From NCBI GenBank assembly GCA_043756665.1, contig JAYUQR010000121.1, positions 1-7,852 on the forward strand: a stretch of 7,852 nt of DNA. The letters run 5' to 3'. The notes under the pieces are model-generated. The model was not told the DNA's origin and searched no databases. It was given only the letters and a program-made list of their open reading frames with translations. The position numbers and the translations under genes are program-made. The DNA is from STC-74 sp043756665 (GTDB lineage: Bacteria; Patescibacteriota; Gracilibacteria; BD1-5; UBA2023). Shown here one piece after another: positions 1-6,808 of the stretch (position 1 is the first letter of the stretch; every line of letters starts with the position of its first letter).

Positions 1-13
1 CACGTTTTTTATT

Positions 14-712
14 ATGTCTACAGTTCATGGAAAGAAGTATAACCAAGCGGTTGCACTCGTCGAAAAAGAACGAAACTATACCGTCGATGAAGCAGTAGAG
101 CTCCTCGAGCGTACGAATACAGTCAAGTTTGATCCAACGATCGAACTCCATTTCAATCTCGGAATCGATCCTCGTCAAGCTGATCAACTCGTTCGTTCTA
201 CACTCTCACTTCCTCATGGAACAGGAAAGATGAAGAAGATCGGTGCCTTCACTGATCTCGGGAATGAAGCAGAACTCAAGGCTCTCGGTGTCACCGTCGC
301 AGGAAATGAAGATCTCATCGACTCAGTCCTCCAGGGGCATGTCGACTTCGAGATCGCGATCGCGACAACTGGTATGATGAAAAAGATGGGTAAGGTCGCA
401 AAAGTCCTCGGACCAAAGGGTCTCATGCCGAATCCAAAAGCTGGAACCGTCGGTGATGATCTCATCGCTATTGCGAAAGAGCTCATTGCTGGACGATTCG
501 AGTTCAAGAACGATAAGCAAGGAAACGTCCACTCGATTGCTGGAAAACTCTCATTCGGATCCAAGAAGCTCAAGGAGAATATCGAATTTTTCGTGAAAAC
601 TGTGAAGGCTGCTCGCCCAACAGGACTCAAGGGAAGTGCTGCATTCATCCAGAGTGTCTACGTCTGTAATGCTATGGGACCTGGGATCAAGCTCGATATT
701 AGCGGGATCTAG
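14..712 (+). CDS. rplA: 50S ribosomal protein L1
   Basis: L1 binds 23S rRNA at the mobile L1 stalk of the large subunit, where it helps release deacylated tRNA. In many bacteria it also represses its own operon by binding the mRNA. The protein is 232 aa, close to the usual length of about 230. Recognisable segments are LPHGTGK at residues 67-72, the L1 signature VLGPKGLMPNPKAGTV at 131-146, and the C-terminal GPGIKLDI. The start ATG at 14 gives the expected L1 N terminus. No Shine-Dalgarno sequence precedes it, only a T-rich leader. It is the only gene on the + strand and converges on the restriction module. L11 (rplK) would be expected upstream but lies outside the window. It contains no in-frame UGA and ends in TAG. 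Confidence 0.98.
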   Translation: MSTVHGKKYNQAVALVEKERNYTVDEAVELLERTNTVKFDPTIELHFNLGIDPRQADQLVRSTLSLPHGTGKMKKIGAFTDLGNEAELKALGVTVAGNEDLIDSVLQGHVDFEIAIATTGMMKKMGKVAKVLGPKGLMPNPKAGTVGDDLIAIAKELIAGRFEFKNDKQGNVHSIAGKLSFGSKKLKENIEFFVKTVKAARPTGLKGSAAFIQSVYVCNAMGPGIKLDISGI

Positions 713-713
713 A

Positions 714-734
714 AGCTCCTTTATGAAAGGAGCT
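714..734 (+). terminator. Hairpin immediately after rplA stop
   Basis: A perfect 9-bp inverted repeat (AGCTCCTTT / AAAGGAGCT) with a 3-nt ATG loop begins two bases after the rplA stop codon. No T-tract follows, so it is not a textbook intrinsic terminator. It may stabilise the mRNA 3' end or act together with the stronger terminator at 872-899. Confidence 0.45.
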
Positions 735-760
735 GGCACGAAGTGACTGAGGATTTTCCT

Positions 761-790
761 CGTCATTCCTGTGAAAGCAGGAATCTAATA
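761..790 (+). repeat. REP-like palindrome A (GTCATTCC...GGAATC)
   Basis: The element begins GTCATTCCTG and ends CAGGAATC, with perfect 7-bp arms (ATTCCTG 765-771, CAGGAAT 778-784) and loop TGAAAG. It has the form of the short dispersed GTCATTCC-type palindromes found between genes in many bacteria. It shares its GTCATT/AATC frame with three other elements in this window. Confidence 0.6.
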
Positions 791-795
791 CCTCT

Positions 796-869
796 GTCAT
801 TTCGAGCGATGGTTATCTCCTCCCTAAGATTAGGGAGGATCAAGGAGGGTGTGCCGTGTCGAGAAATCT
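796..869 (+). repeat. REP-like palindrome B (GTCATTTCGAG...GAGAAATC)
   Basis: The element starts GTCATTTCGAGCGA and closes with GTCGAGAAATCTC. This outer pairing encloses a perfect 10-bp hairpin (TCCTCCCTAA 818-827, TTAGGGAGGA 830-839, 2-nt centre). It is a composite palindrome, larger than its neighbour A, and lies wholly in the gap between the convergent rplA and hsdS genes. Confidence 0.5.
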
Positions 870-871
870 CT

Positions 872-899
872 ATCCTCTTCAGAAATGAAGGGGATTTTT
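872..899 (+). terminator. Intrinsic terminator for rplA transcript
   Basis: On the + strand ATCCTCTTC (872-880) pairs with GAAGGGGAT (887-895) as nine pairs with one G-U wobble. The loop is AGAAAT, and five T residues (895-899) follow. On the minus strand the wobble becomes an A-C mismatch, so the element is oriented for rplA. It sits 20 bp from the convergent hsdS stop codon. Confidence 0.6.
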
Positions 900-919
900 C
901 ATCTAATCTTGAATTCATA

Positions 920-2347
920 CTATAATCCTCTGAGGAACTCTCCTGCGGTTGTCTCATCCTCTTCGATAAATATTTCTACGGCTCGTTTTGCTTTTTCAAG
1001 GAGTTTTTTCGAAGCTTCACGAGCTCTATGAGAGGTGATAATCAGAGAAGATATGAGAGACTGAATATCTGGGGATACAATAGGAATCAATATCTCCATA
1101 GCGTCACTAGGTTTCAGATGAGCAATGATAGCTCCTCCGGAAAATCGCTCGATCTGCATCTTGGAAACCACAGAATTGAGAACAAGTGCGAGATATTCAC
1201 TCTCTATATCTATCTTCTTCTGCAACCTGAGGAATGCTCCACTCAGAACCGCTATCATATTCTCATTTACCACAAAAGATATCCCGATAGTTCCATCCTT
1301 CGTGAAGAGTATATCATCTTTTTTGGGTGAATATCGCTCACCGTATTCTGCAAACAATTCTGTTGATATATTCTTCTCGATAGTATCGACCCCCTCTATA
1401 CTGACATCTGCCACACGAATAAAAGGAATACCAGACTCACTATACGCATCAGCTCATGATTCAACTCACTTCTGATAATCCACGATAGCTCCGAGTTTCT
1501 GTGTCTGGAATTTCGAGAGTCGTTCGAAGAGTTCATCATACTTCGGCTGGAAAAACTCAGCATCACATCGTCCGAAGAGTCTGACTTCTTCACTCATTTT
1601 CTCAGTGATACTGACTTCTGTATGGGTCCAGTCTATGAGTCCGAGTTCTTTGAGGAGTATTTGCTCAGCCTCAGCATAGAAAGACTTCGAGAGTTCTCTC
1701 TGAATATGAGCCTCTTGTACGAGTTCAGCGATACGAGATTGGAAAGTAGTAGAAGGGAGAGGGATTTCTAAATTTCGAATATTTGGATAATTCAAAATCG
1801 GTTGCACATTTCATCATACAAATCTATATAGTAATAGTCTTCAATATTTGGAATTAAAAAATGTAGAAATATAATATGGGGATAAAACTCTCAATTTAAT
1901 TCTTACAAGATTCTGATTAATATTGGATCGAGGAAATCACTCTGGGACAACAGAAGATTCTCATATTGTTCATATGGTTGTCAGGAGTATATCTCATACT
2001 TCAAGTTCTGCTCTTTTAGATTCCTCACTTTCTTTTATTGAAATATACTTTTTATCGGATAAGTCCATGTATCACTCTTTATTATTTTGGTTTCTAATAA
2101 ATACTACTCATTTTTCCGTAAAAGTAACTCAACCATGTTTTCAATCAGTCAATACCTCAATATAATCTCATAGAATACATGTTTCATGTTTTCTTATAAG
2201 ATTATCTAATCAAAGTAAGTGTGATTGATAGTATTCTGATCATATTCTATTTCCGATGCCTAAATTTTTCACTTCCACAACCGAAATATCCAAATTATAT
2301 TTTTGGACAAGAGAAGTGAGAGCTGGAGAGAGGAGTTGAGAGGACAT
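920..2347 (-). CDS. hsdS: Restriction-modification specificity (S) subunit, two TRDs
   Basis: This is the DNA-recognition subunit that directs the RM protein to a bipartite site. Read with UGA as Gly it is 475 aa with 16 in-frame UGA codons; under the standard code it breaks into fragments. TRD1 spans about residues 30-200 and includes LLTTIGTIGES (121-131), the usual S-subunit DxLLTxxGTIG-type motif. A helical conserved region (about 203-236) follows. TRD2 begins at FGRCDAEFFQPKY (258) and includes SGIPFIRVADV (305-315) and DDILFTKDGTIG (344-355). A C-terminal helix runs from about 430 to 465. The chosen start gives MSSQLLSP; an upstream in-frame ATG at 2395 would add 16 residues, and neither has a clear Shine-Dalgarno. 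The stop is TAG. Codon use differs sharply between the halves: TRD1 uses UGA for 14 of 17 glycines, the rest for 2 of 15. TRD1 is also more AT-rich, suggesting domain exchange. Confidence 0.93.
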
Positions 2348-2365
2348 GTTTTGTCAAGAGATTTT

Positions 2366-2386
2366 AATTTTACTTTCAGTAAAATT
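2366..2386. repeat. Perfect inverted repeat in hsdS leader
   Basis: AATTTTACT (2366-2374) and AGTAAAATT (2378-2386) form a perfect 9-bp inverted repeat with a 3-nt centre, 19 bp upstream of the chosen hsdS ATG. It could be a DNA operator or an mRNA hairpin affecting translation. If translation begins at the upstream ATG (2395), it lies inside the coding region. Confidence 0.5.
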
Positions 2387-2404
2387 GTGATACATTATCT
2401 GTGT

Positions 2405-2435
2405 AAAAGACCTTCTGCGGAGCGGCGGGTCTTTT
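2405..2435 (-). terminator. Terminator-like hairpin between DUF3800 gene and hsdS
   Basis: AAAAGACC (2405-2412) and GGTCTTTT (2428-2435) are perfect 8-bp arms around a GC-rich 15-nt loop, starting 8 bp after the DUF3800 stop. Both strands carry a short T-run after the stem, so it could act in either direction. As a minus-strand terminator it would reduce read-through from the upstream genes into hsdS. Confidence 0.45.
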
Positions 2436-2443
2436 CTTTTTGT

Positions 2444-3169
2444 CTAGGGGAAGATCGTAAAGTCATCCGAACGGGTGATTTTTTGTTTTATAACTTCATA
2501 CGATATCTCATGTCATGGTCGAGGTGATTTTCATATGAGATGTCTTCAGATTGGAGTGACTAAAAGGTCTGCAAGTTGTGAGCCACTCTGATTTTCTCAC
2601 TTCCGTACAAATCTGAATTCTTCTACTTGTTTTGCTATCTCCGATCCACGATAAAAATATGTACCTGATACTTTCATCTCCAAGAGGCGAATTTCGAGTT
2701 TTCTATCTTCCGTATTGTCTCTATTTTCAGGGAAGATCCTAATACATCAGCCACGAACCTTTCTGAGAGAACGATTCATAATATTATCAAATGCAAAATG
2801 ATACGGGTCTTCAGGATAATGATATTTCTGAACGAGTTGTTCTTTTTTTATAGCACAAACAATTAGCGAGAAATCACTCTCTGCTATAAGGAGATTCATC
2901 GCTTCATAAAAAGCCGTTCGGAATTTTGAATTATTAAATTGTTTCGTAAGAGAATCTTTTGCCTTGCTAGGACGAGTAATCTCGACGGTATGGAGTATGT
3001 ATTCCTCATTTCAAAAAAAATTTTTCTTAAGAGCCCGAAATTTGGTATCAAATATTTTATATGATTCTTCGGAAAAACATATACCTCAAAGGACAAATAT
3101 ATTGTATATATTATCGAATTTTGTGACATCGAGATTGTGGTTACCACTTTCATCAAGAAAAATAAGCAT
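2444..3169 (-). CDS. DUF3800 family protein
   Basis: The frame is open only with UGA as Gly (seven in-frame UGA codons) and gives 241 aa ending in TAG. It starts MLIFLDESGNHNL, the hallmark N terminus of DUF3800 proteins, with acidic residues D6 and E7. It continues with FVLGGI (25-30) and RIFPENRDNTED (144-155), where E148, R150 and an Asp match the family E-x-R pattern. It ends with SQLADLLVTPIGRHL (197-211), matching the conserved C-terminal Q-x-AD segment. The biochemical function is not established. The conserved acids suggest a metal-dependent nuclease-like fold, but that is inference. DUF3800 genes are often found near restriction and other defence genes. Here it sits between the RM and S genes, 66 bp after the RM stop. 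It is AT-rich like TRD1 of hsdS and unlike the RM gene. A possible promoter lies just upstream. Confidence 0.9.
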
Positions 3170-3202
3170 CTTTCACTATTTATTATTAGATAGACGGAAT
3201 CT

Positions 3203-3231
3203 AGTATATTCATACTTGAGAGTAATACCAA
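3203..3231 (-). promoter_or_regulatory. Candidate sigma70-type promoter for DUF3800 gene
   Basis: On the minus strand TTGGTA (3231-3226) and TATACT (3208-3203) are separated by exactly 17 bp. The -10 ends 33 bp before the DUF3800 ATG. It fits in the 66-bp gap after the RM stop, so DUF3800 may be transcribed independently of the RM gene. Such matches also occur by chance in AT-rich DNA. Confidence 0.4.
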
Positions 3232-3235
3232 GATA

Positions 3236-5128
3236 TTATTTTCCTACTAGCAAACTCAATCCCCGTTCTTTTCCCCACACTTCAAAAGCCTCAGCAATCT
3301 GGAGGAGATCAGACTGGAGATTGTTCACATTTCGTGAGCTCGTATCTCGGTAGATATAGTCTCAGGAGTTATTTTTGAATGGTACCTTCGATGTAGCGAA
3401 GAATATAGGATAGTTCTCGATCCTCGGATTGCTCACTGCGTCCCACTTCTGGAGGAATATGACACTCGTCTTGGTTCCCGTATGGGGCTTGAAGCTATTT
3501 GCCTCTATCCCAACGACAGCGAGTATGCGAGCATGTGCCATCATGAAGTTGCGGATATACTCTTCACTCGTATTATTGAATACTCATTGTGGGAGTACGA
3601 GAGCAAGTCGTCCACCTGATCGTACGAAGTTCAGATTGCGTTCGATGAAGAGGATATGACGAGAGATATTGTCGATATTTTTCCCTGTTTTCGGGTGCTT
3701 ACCGAGTTGGAACTTGGCAAGTGTAGCAGACTCTTTGACTTCCCCTGCAAATGGAGGATTCGCAAGAAGGACATCAAATCCAAAGTGAAGAAACTCTTTT
3801 TTATTTTGTTCATTCATCGAGTAGTCATCGAACTCTATGAGAAGCTCTTCTCGTCTGAAATCTGCTTTCGACTCTTCTGACCATGAAGCACTATCGAGAG
3901 AGTTCTCTTTATAAATATGACTCTTCCCATCTCAGGCGATGAGCATCATAGCACGTGCAATCTTCGAGGATTTCTCATCGAAGTCTATACCAAAGAGGTG
4001 TTCTTTCGCATAGGTAGATATCTTTTCATTCGTCCATGCATACTTCCTCTTCTGGTATTCCATGGTATGGATGAGGAATCCTCCCGAGCCACAGGCAGTA
4101 TCTATCACTTTCTCTTTCTGTCATGGAGCCATCATACGTACACACATATCTATGACGATGCGTGGAGTGAAGTATTGTCACTTCTTGCTCTTCGCTACGT
4201 CAGGTATGAGATACTCGAATGCTTCATCTATAACTTGGAGGTTCGTGCCGAGAAGTTTGAATGTCTCGATCTCACCAACACATATCGAGAGGTGTTCAGG
4301 GAGGAGCTTGATTTTGTCACTTTTTTCGAATACTCCTTTCCATCTATGTTTTGCCTCTTCGAAGAGTCGAGAGATATCAGCCTCAGTTCTTTTTGCATCT
4401 TTCGTCGGAGATTTACGAAATTCGAGTGGTCTTTCGGGATTTTCTATAGACTCTTTCTCATCGTGAAGCTTGGCATATATGAGTTTGAATATCTCATCAA
4501 AACTATCGAATCCAGAGTTCGCGAGTACCAGTTCTTCGATATTTTCGATGACTTCTTTGAGTTGTTTCGGTTCTACGAGGTCTGATAGCATGATTCGACG
4601 ACTGAGGACATCGTCGATCGTCTCTCCGAATTTCGGGATATCAGCAAGAGTATCGAAGTCTTTCGGATATGGACGATAGAGGATAAGTACAGATTTTCCA
4701 TTGGTAGCCACTCCGAAAGGCGTACCGTCAGCGTTGAGATAACTCTTGAGTTGTTCGACATCATTTTTCTCATGAGGAGCTTTCACTTCGACCATGAGAT
4801 GGGGAGTCTCATTATCTTCGGAGTATATCACAATATCGACTCGTTTCGTCTCACGACCAAATCGGACGGACTTCTCGATATCCACTCGCTCTTTCGGATA
4901 CTTATACTTCCTCAGGAGTTCACGCAGATAGAGTTGCCTCACGATCTCTTCTGGTGCCGATTTTTTCTCACTCCATACTTGTTTTTCTTCTTCTCATCGA
5001 GAATAACTCCTCAGATAGAGCCTGCCGTCACGTTCATAGATACGAGCATCGAGTTCATCTATCTCATCACGAGAGAATATAGAGAGTGACTCTGCGGGAT
5101 TCGAGAAAATCTTCAAAAGTTTGGACAT
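3236..5128 (-). CDS. Bifunctional restriction endonuclease/N6-adenine methylase (BcgI-like RM subunit)
   Basis: Read with six UGA codons as Gly, this is one 630-aa protein ending in TAA. The N-terminal part (about 55-155) resembles the HsdR N-terminal (HSDR_N) nuclease fold: KRVDIVIY places Asp98, and HLMVEVKAP places Glu114-x-Lys116, the PD-(D/E)XK catalytic set. A helical linker follows. The HsdM-type methyltransferase has GQYFTP (317-322), AdoMet motif I DTACGSGGF (343-351), motif IV NPPF (457-460) and GGRLALVLPQG (505-515). The Gly of GQYFTP is a UGA codon. It should methylate adenine and cut DNA in complex with the S subunit. Size and layout match the A subunit of BcgI-type IIB enzymes (about 640 aa). 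No hsdR is nearby. Alternatively it is an HsdM with an accessory domain. The start is the ATG at 5128; no Shine-Dalgarno is present, and a hairpin-U5 element abuts it. Confidence 0.92.
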
Positions 5129-5155
5129 AAAAAGGCACTTACAAAAGTAAATGCC
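5129..5155 (-). terminator. Hairpin plus U5 directly abutting the RM start codon
   Basis: On the minus strand GGCATTTAC pairs with GTAAGTGCC (nine pairs, one G-U) around a TTTT loop. It is followed by five T residues (5133-5129) and then at once by the RM ATG. This is the form of a rho-independent terminator or attenuator. It may end transcription arriving from the upstream gene, or be a dyad operator. Either way it is placed to limit expression of the RM gene. Confidence 0.55.
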
Positions 5156-5181
5156 AAAATTCGAGATATATTTCTTGTGAC

Positions 5182-5210
5182 TGGATTGCTTCGTTCCTCG
5201 CAATGACAGG
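5182..5210 (-). repeat. REP-like palindrome C (GTCATTGCGAGG...GCAATCCAG)
   Basis: Read on the minus strand this is CTGTCATTGCGAGGAACG followed by AAGCAATCCAG. The ATTGC/GCAAT arms surround a 10-nt centre. It belongs to the common GTCATTGCGAG...AAGCAATCC dispersed palindromes seen between genes in many bacterial genomes. Confidence 0.6.
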
Positions 5211-5224
5211 CATGAAGAATTGAT

Positions 5225-5389
5225 TTGGCAGAAACAAAAAGAGCGGCTCTACTCGCGCTATGTGAGTTTCTGCCAAGATTCTCAATCCCCTCAAATGTTT
5301 AAACAAAGAGCGGTGCGGTCGTAAAACCGCTCCATTTATATTCAAACATTTCAGGGTAAAATTGAGAACAAAGGAATAAGAATCTTGGC
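5225..5389. repeat. Nested inverted-repeat element with competing pairings
   Basis: The 165-bp stretch contains four long arm pairs: TTGGCAGAAAC (5225-5235) with GTTTCTGCCAA (5266-5276); GCCAAGATTCT (5272-5282) with AGAATCTTGGC (5379-5389); TTCTCAAT (5279-5286) with ATTGAGAA (5361-5368); and a 13-bp pair with one mismatch (5288-5300 with 5344-5356). An inner GC-rich hairpin lies at 5308-5332. The GCCAA at 5272-5276 belongs to two different pairs, so the two folds exclude each other. It could be a structured RNA, an attenuator downstream of the phosphoribosyltransferase gene, or a degenerate small mobile repeat. It matches no RNA family I recognise. Confidence 0.55.
5301..5332 (-). terminator. 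Intrinsic terminator downstream of the HTH-phosphoribosyltransferase gene
   Basis: On the minus strand GAGCGGT (5332-5326) pairs perfectly with ACCGCTC (5314-5308). The loop is 11 nt, and TTTGTTT follows. It lies about 200 bp after the stop of the upstream gene, inside the larger nested element. A second, weaker GC hairpin followed by T residues occurs at 5250-5236. Confidence 0.5.
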
Positions 5390-5534
5390 TTTCGCATTCT
5401 ATGAAATCATGGATCCTTTGCAAGTTGTTTTACTTTTCCTTTTGATTCAGTTTGGGATCAAACAGCAAAAAATTCCCTACCTTTTTTAACTTCAATTTGC
5501 TCTCGAGCCAGATATATTCACAGAGGTAAGAGTA
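5390..5534. other. Intergenic DNA with no recognised feature
   Basis: This is the rest of the 406-bp gene-free stretch between the phosphoribosyltransferase gene and the RM gene. It is AT-rich. I see no RNA gene, repeat or convincing coding sequence in it beyond a tiny TTTG/CAAA dyad near 5470. The remainder of the stretch (5129-5389) is described in the hairpin and repeat entries. Confidence 0.5.
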
Positions 5535-6554
5535 TTACATCTCATTGACCACTTCATAGTTTAGATTCGTATTCCCTACCCATGCGAATCCTACGATATT
5601 TTCTATACCGCTGGCAGAGAGTTTCTGCGCTGTCTCATAGAGCGTCGCACCAGACCCGACGAAATCATCGATAAGTAAAATATTATGGAGTCATTCTGTA
5701 TTGTCGTCTATATGGATTGTTTCTCTGGCATTTTGCACACGCTCAGTACGCGATTTGAGTGATTTTTGTGGGATAGTGATACCATCACGATAGTATTTTA
5801 CGAGTTTTATCTGAGGAATTCCAAGTGGCTTGAGTTTCTTGGCAAGGATGTGGAGCAGTTGATTTTTTCTTTCGATACTCCATGGAGTGATGGCGATAGC
5901 ATCTATCTTCTCTCGAAATATGAGACATTCGAGTTTCGGGAGGATTGCCGATATCGATTCATCGAGTAATTTCTTATTCTGTGTGAGTTTCGCGTAGAAC
6001 GTCATCTCAGCGAGTTTCCCCCGACCGAAATCCATCCACGTATACTGATCTGCATAGTAGACATGTGAGAATATTTTTTTCTCAAAATCCTTCTCAAATA
6101 TATGGGTCGCATCGATCAGAGAACAGTCATCACGGATAGAGTCGATATATTTCGCGATCTTCATATATTGTTCAGCCTTATCATCGATATCGAGTCATCG
6201 TTCACTACACCACTTCTGGAAGCCAATATATCATTCCCACCGCTCTCATAGTGGAGAGAATTTGAGGAAATTCTGATCCAACATTATACGATCATGGTAT
6301 GAGAGAGTTCATGAACTCGGTCATATTGGTATGGGATTTTCTTGATTTTTCGCATTCAAGAGAATATATCGTACATGAGGAGTACTCCCTACCTTCTCCA
6401 GGATCCCTTTCTCGACAAAGTGTCGGAGATATCGATGAACGATGGCTCGACTTTTTCAGAGCATCTCAGCTATCTCAGATGGGCTGAGAGAGGATTTGAC
6501 ACGAAAGCAATCCAATACTTGCTGAAGTGACTGAAAAATATAGTTTTTTTCCAT
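5535..6554 (-). CDS. Winged-helix / ComF-like phosphoribosyltransferase fusion
   Basis: With seven UGA codons read as Gly, a single 339-aa frame runs from the ATG at 6554 to the TAA at 5535. Residues about 10-65 form a helix-turn-helix with wing: SPSEIAEMLGKSRAIVHRYL, then VEKGILEKVGSTPHVRYIL. A middle region (about 85-200) is not recognised. The C-terminal part resembles ComF-type phosphoribosyltransferases: an acidic-hydrophobic strand at 216-224, QKSLKSRTERVQNA (263-276), and the PRPP-binding loop ILLIDDFVGSGATL (292-305) with the two Asp residues. The zinc-ribbon Cys pairs of typical ComF are absent. ComF is a competence protein needed for DNA uptake; PurR-type regulators also join a winged helix to such a domain to sense PRPP. 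A PRPP- or nucleotide-responsive transcription factor is my best inference. It lies downstream of recR on the same strand. Operator-like repeats touch its start codon, suggesting autoregulation. Confidence 0.88.
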
Positions 6555-6596
6555 AGTAAACAGTATAAAGTAAAGTGTTTACAGTAAAGTATATAC
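6555..6596. promoter_or_regulatory. Three tandem 14-bp direct repeats: putative operator
   Basis: Three adjacent 14-bp units begin AGTAAA at 6555, 6569 and 6583: AGTAAACAGTATAA, AGTAAAGTGTTTAC and AGTAAAGTATATAC. The middle unit is itself dyad-symmetric (GTAAA-GTG-TTTAC). The array starts at the base next to the start codon of the HTH-phosphoribosyltransferase gene and covers its likely promoter. It therefore looks like a binding array for that protein itself. Confidence 0.65.
6562..6567 (-). promoter_or_regulatory. -10 box of a probable leaderless promoter
   Basis: TATACT on the minus strand ends 7 bp before the ATG at 6554, so transcription would begin at or next to the A of the start codon. 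No strong -35 is seen; ACTTTA-like bases lie 17 bp upstream. There is no Shine-Dalgarno, which fits a leaderless mRNA. The box lies inside the direct-repeat array. Confidence 0.45.
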
Positions 6597-6737
6597 AAAA
6601 CAAGTCGATTATGCAAATATTTTGCTTGATTCTCTCCTAAAATGATTATTTATCTTTGGGTGATTTAAACATAGAGGGGTAAAGTCAATTTCCGATTTTT
6701 TGAGTCAAAAATTATGTGAGCATGCTAGGTTTGAAAT

Positions 6738-6767
6738 AAAAACAGATTCTCGCATGCGAGAATGACA
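6738..6767 (-). terminator. recR terminator made from REP-like palindrome D
   Basis: ATTCTCGCATGCGAGAAT (6746-6763) is a perfect 18-bp palindrome. On the minus strand it is preceded by GTC and followed by CTG and five T residues (6742-6738), 46 bp after the recR stop. It has the form of an intrinsic terminator. With its flanks it reads GTCATTC...GAATCTG, the same frame as the REP-like elements elsewhere in the window. Confidence 0.6.
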
Positions 6768-6808
6768 AAATTATTTCCCTATTCGTAATTGCTCTGTTGA
6801 CTCATTGA

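Noticed and set aside
2463..2484. + strand hairpin with T6 (TCATCC / GGGTGA)
   Set aside because: The stem is only six pairs with one wobble, it lies inside the 3' end of the DUF3800 coding region, and no + strand gene is upstream. Probably chance.
2896..3231. 111-aa minus-strand frame starting near the RM stop
   Set aside because: It overlaps the DUF3800 gene in another frame. The DUF3800 frame matches family motifs at both ends, while this one shows none and begins inside the candidate promoter.
3917..4585. 222-aa open frame on the + strand
   Set aside because: It lies antisense to the RM gene, whose minus frame carries the methylase motifs. Its composition (rich in F, L, S, R) is typical of an antisense shadow.
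920..5128. Restriction genes as pseudogenes broken by many stops
   Set aside because: All interruptions are UGA in one continuous frame, they fall on conserved Gly positions, and no frameshifts are needed.
5139..5423. 94-aa minus-strand frame in the intergenic region
   Set aside because: It runs through the nested inverted repeats and REP-like element C; the peptide MPVIARNEAIQSQ is a translation of that repeat. No family resemblance.
920..6554. UGA as tryptophan (mycoplasma-like code 4)
   Set aside because: Conserved motifs need Gly at these positions (GQYFTP, TIGTIG, VLGG), and Trp is already supplied by UGG.
6697..6711. TTTTTG-AGT-CAAAAA dyad between recR and the HTH gene
   Set aside because: It is a low-complexity A/T dyad of six pairs, easily expected by chance in AT-rich DNA.
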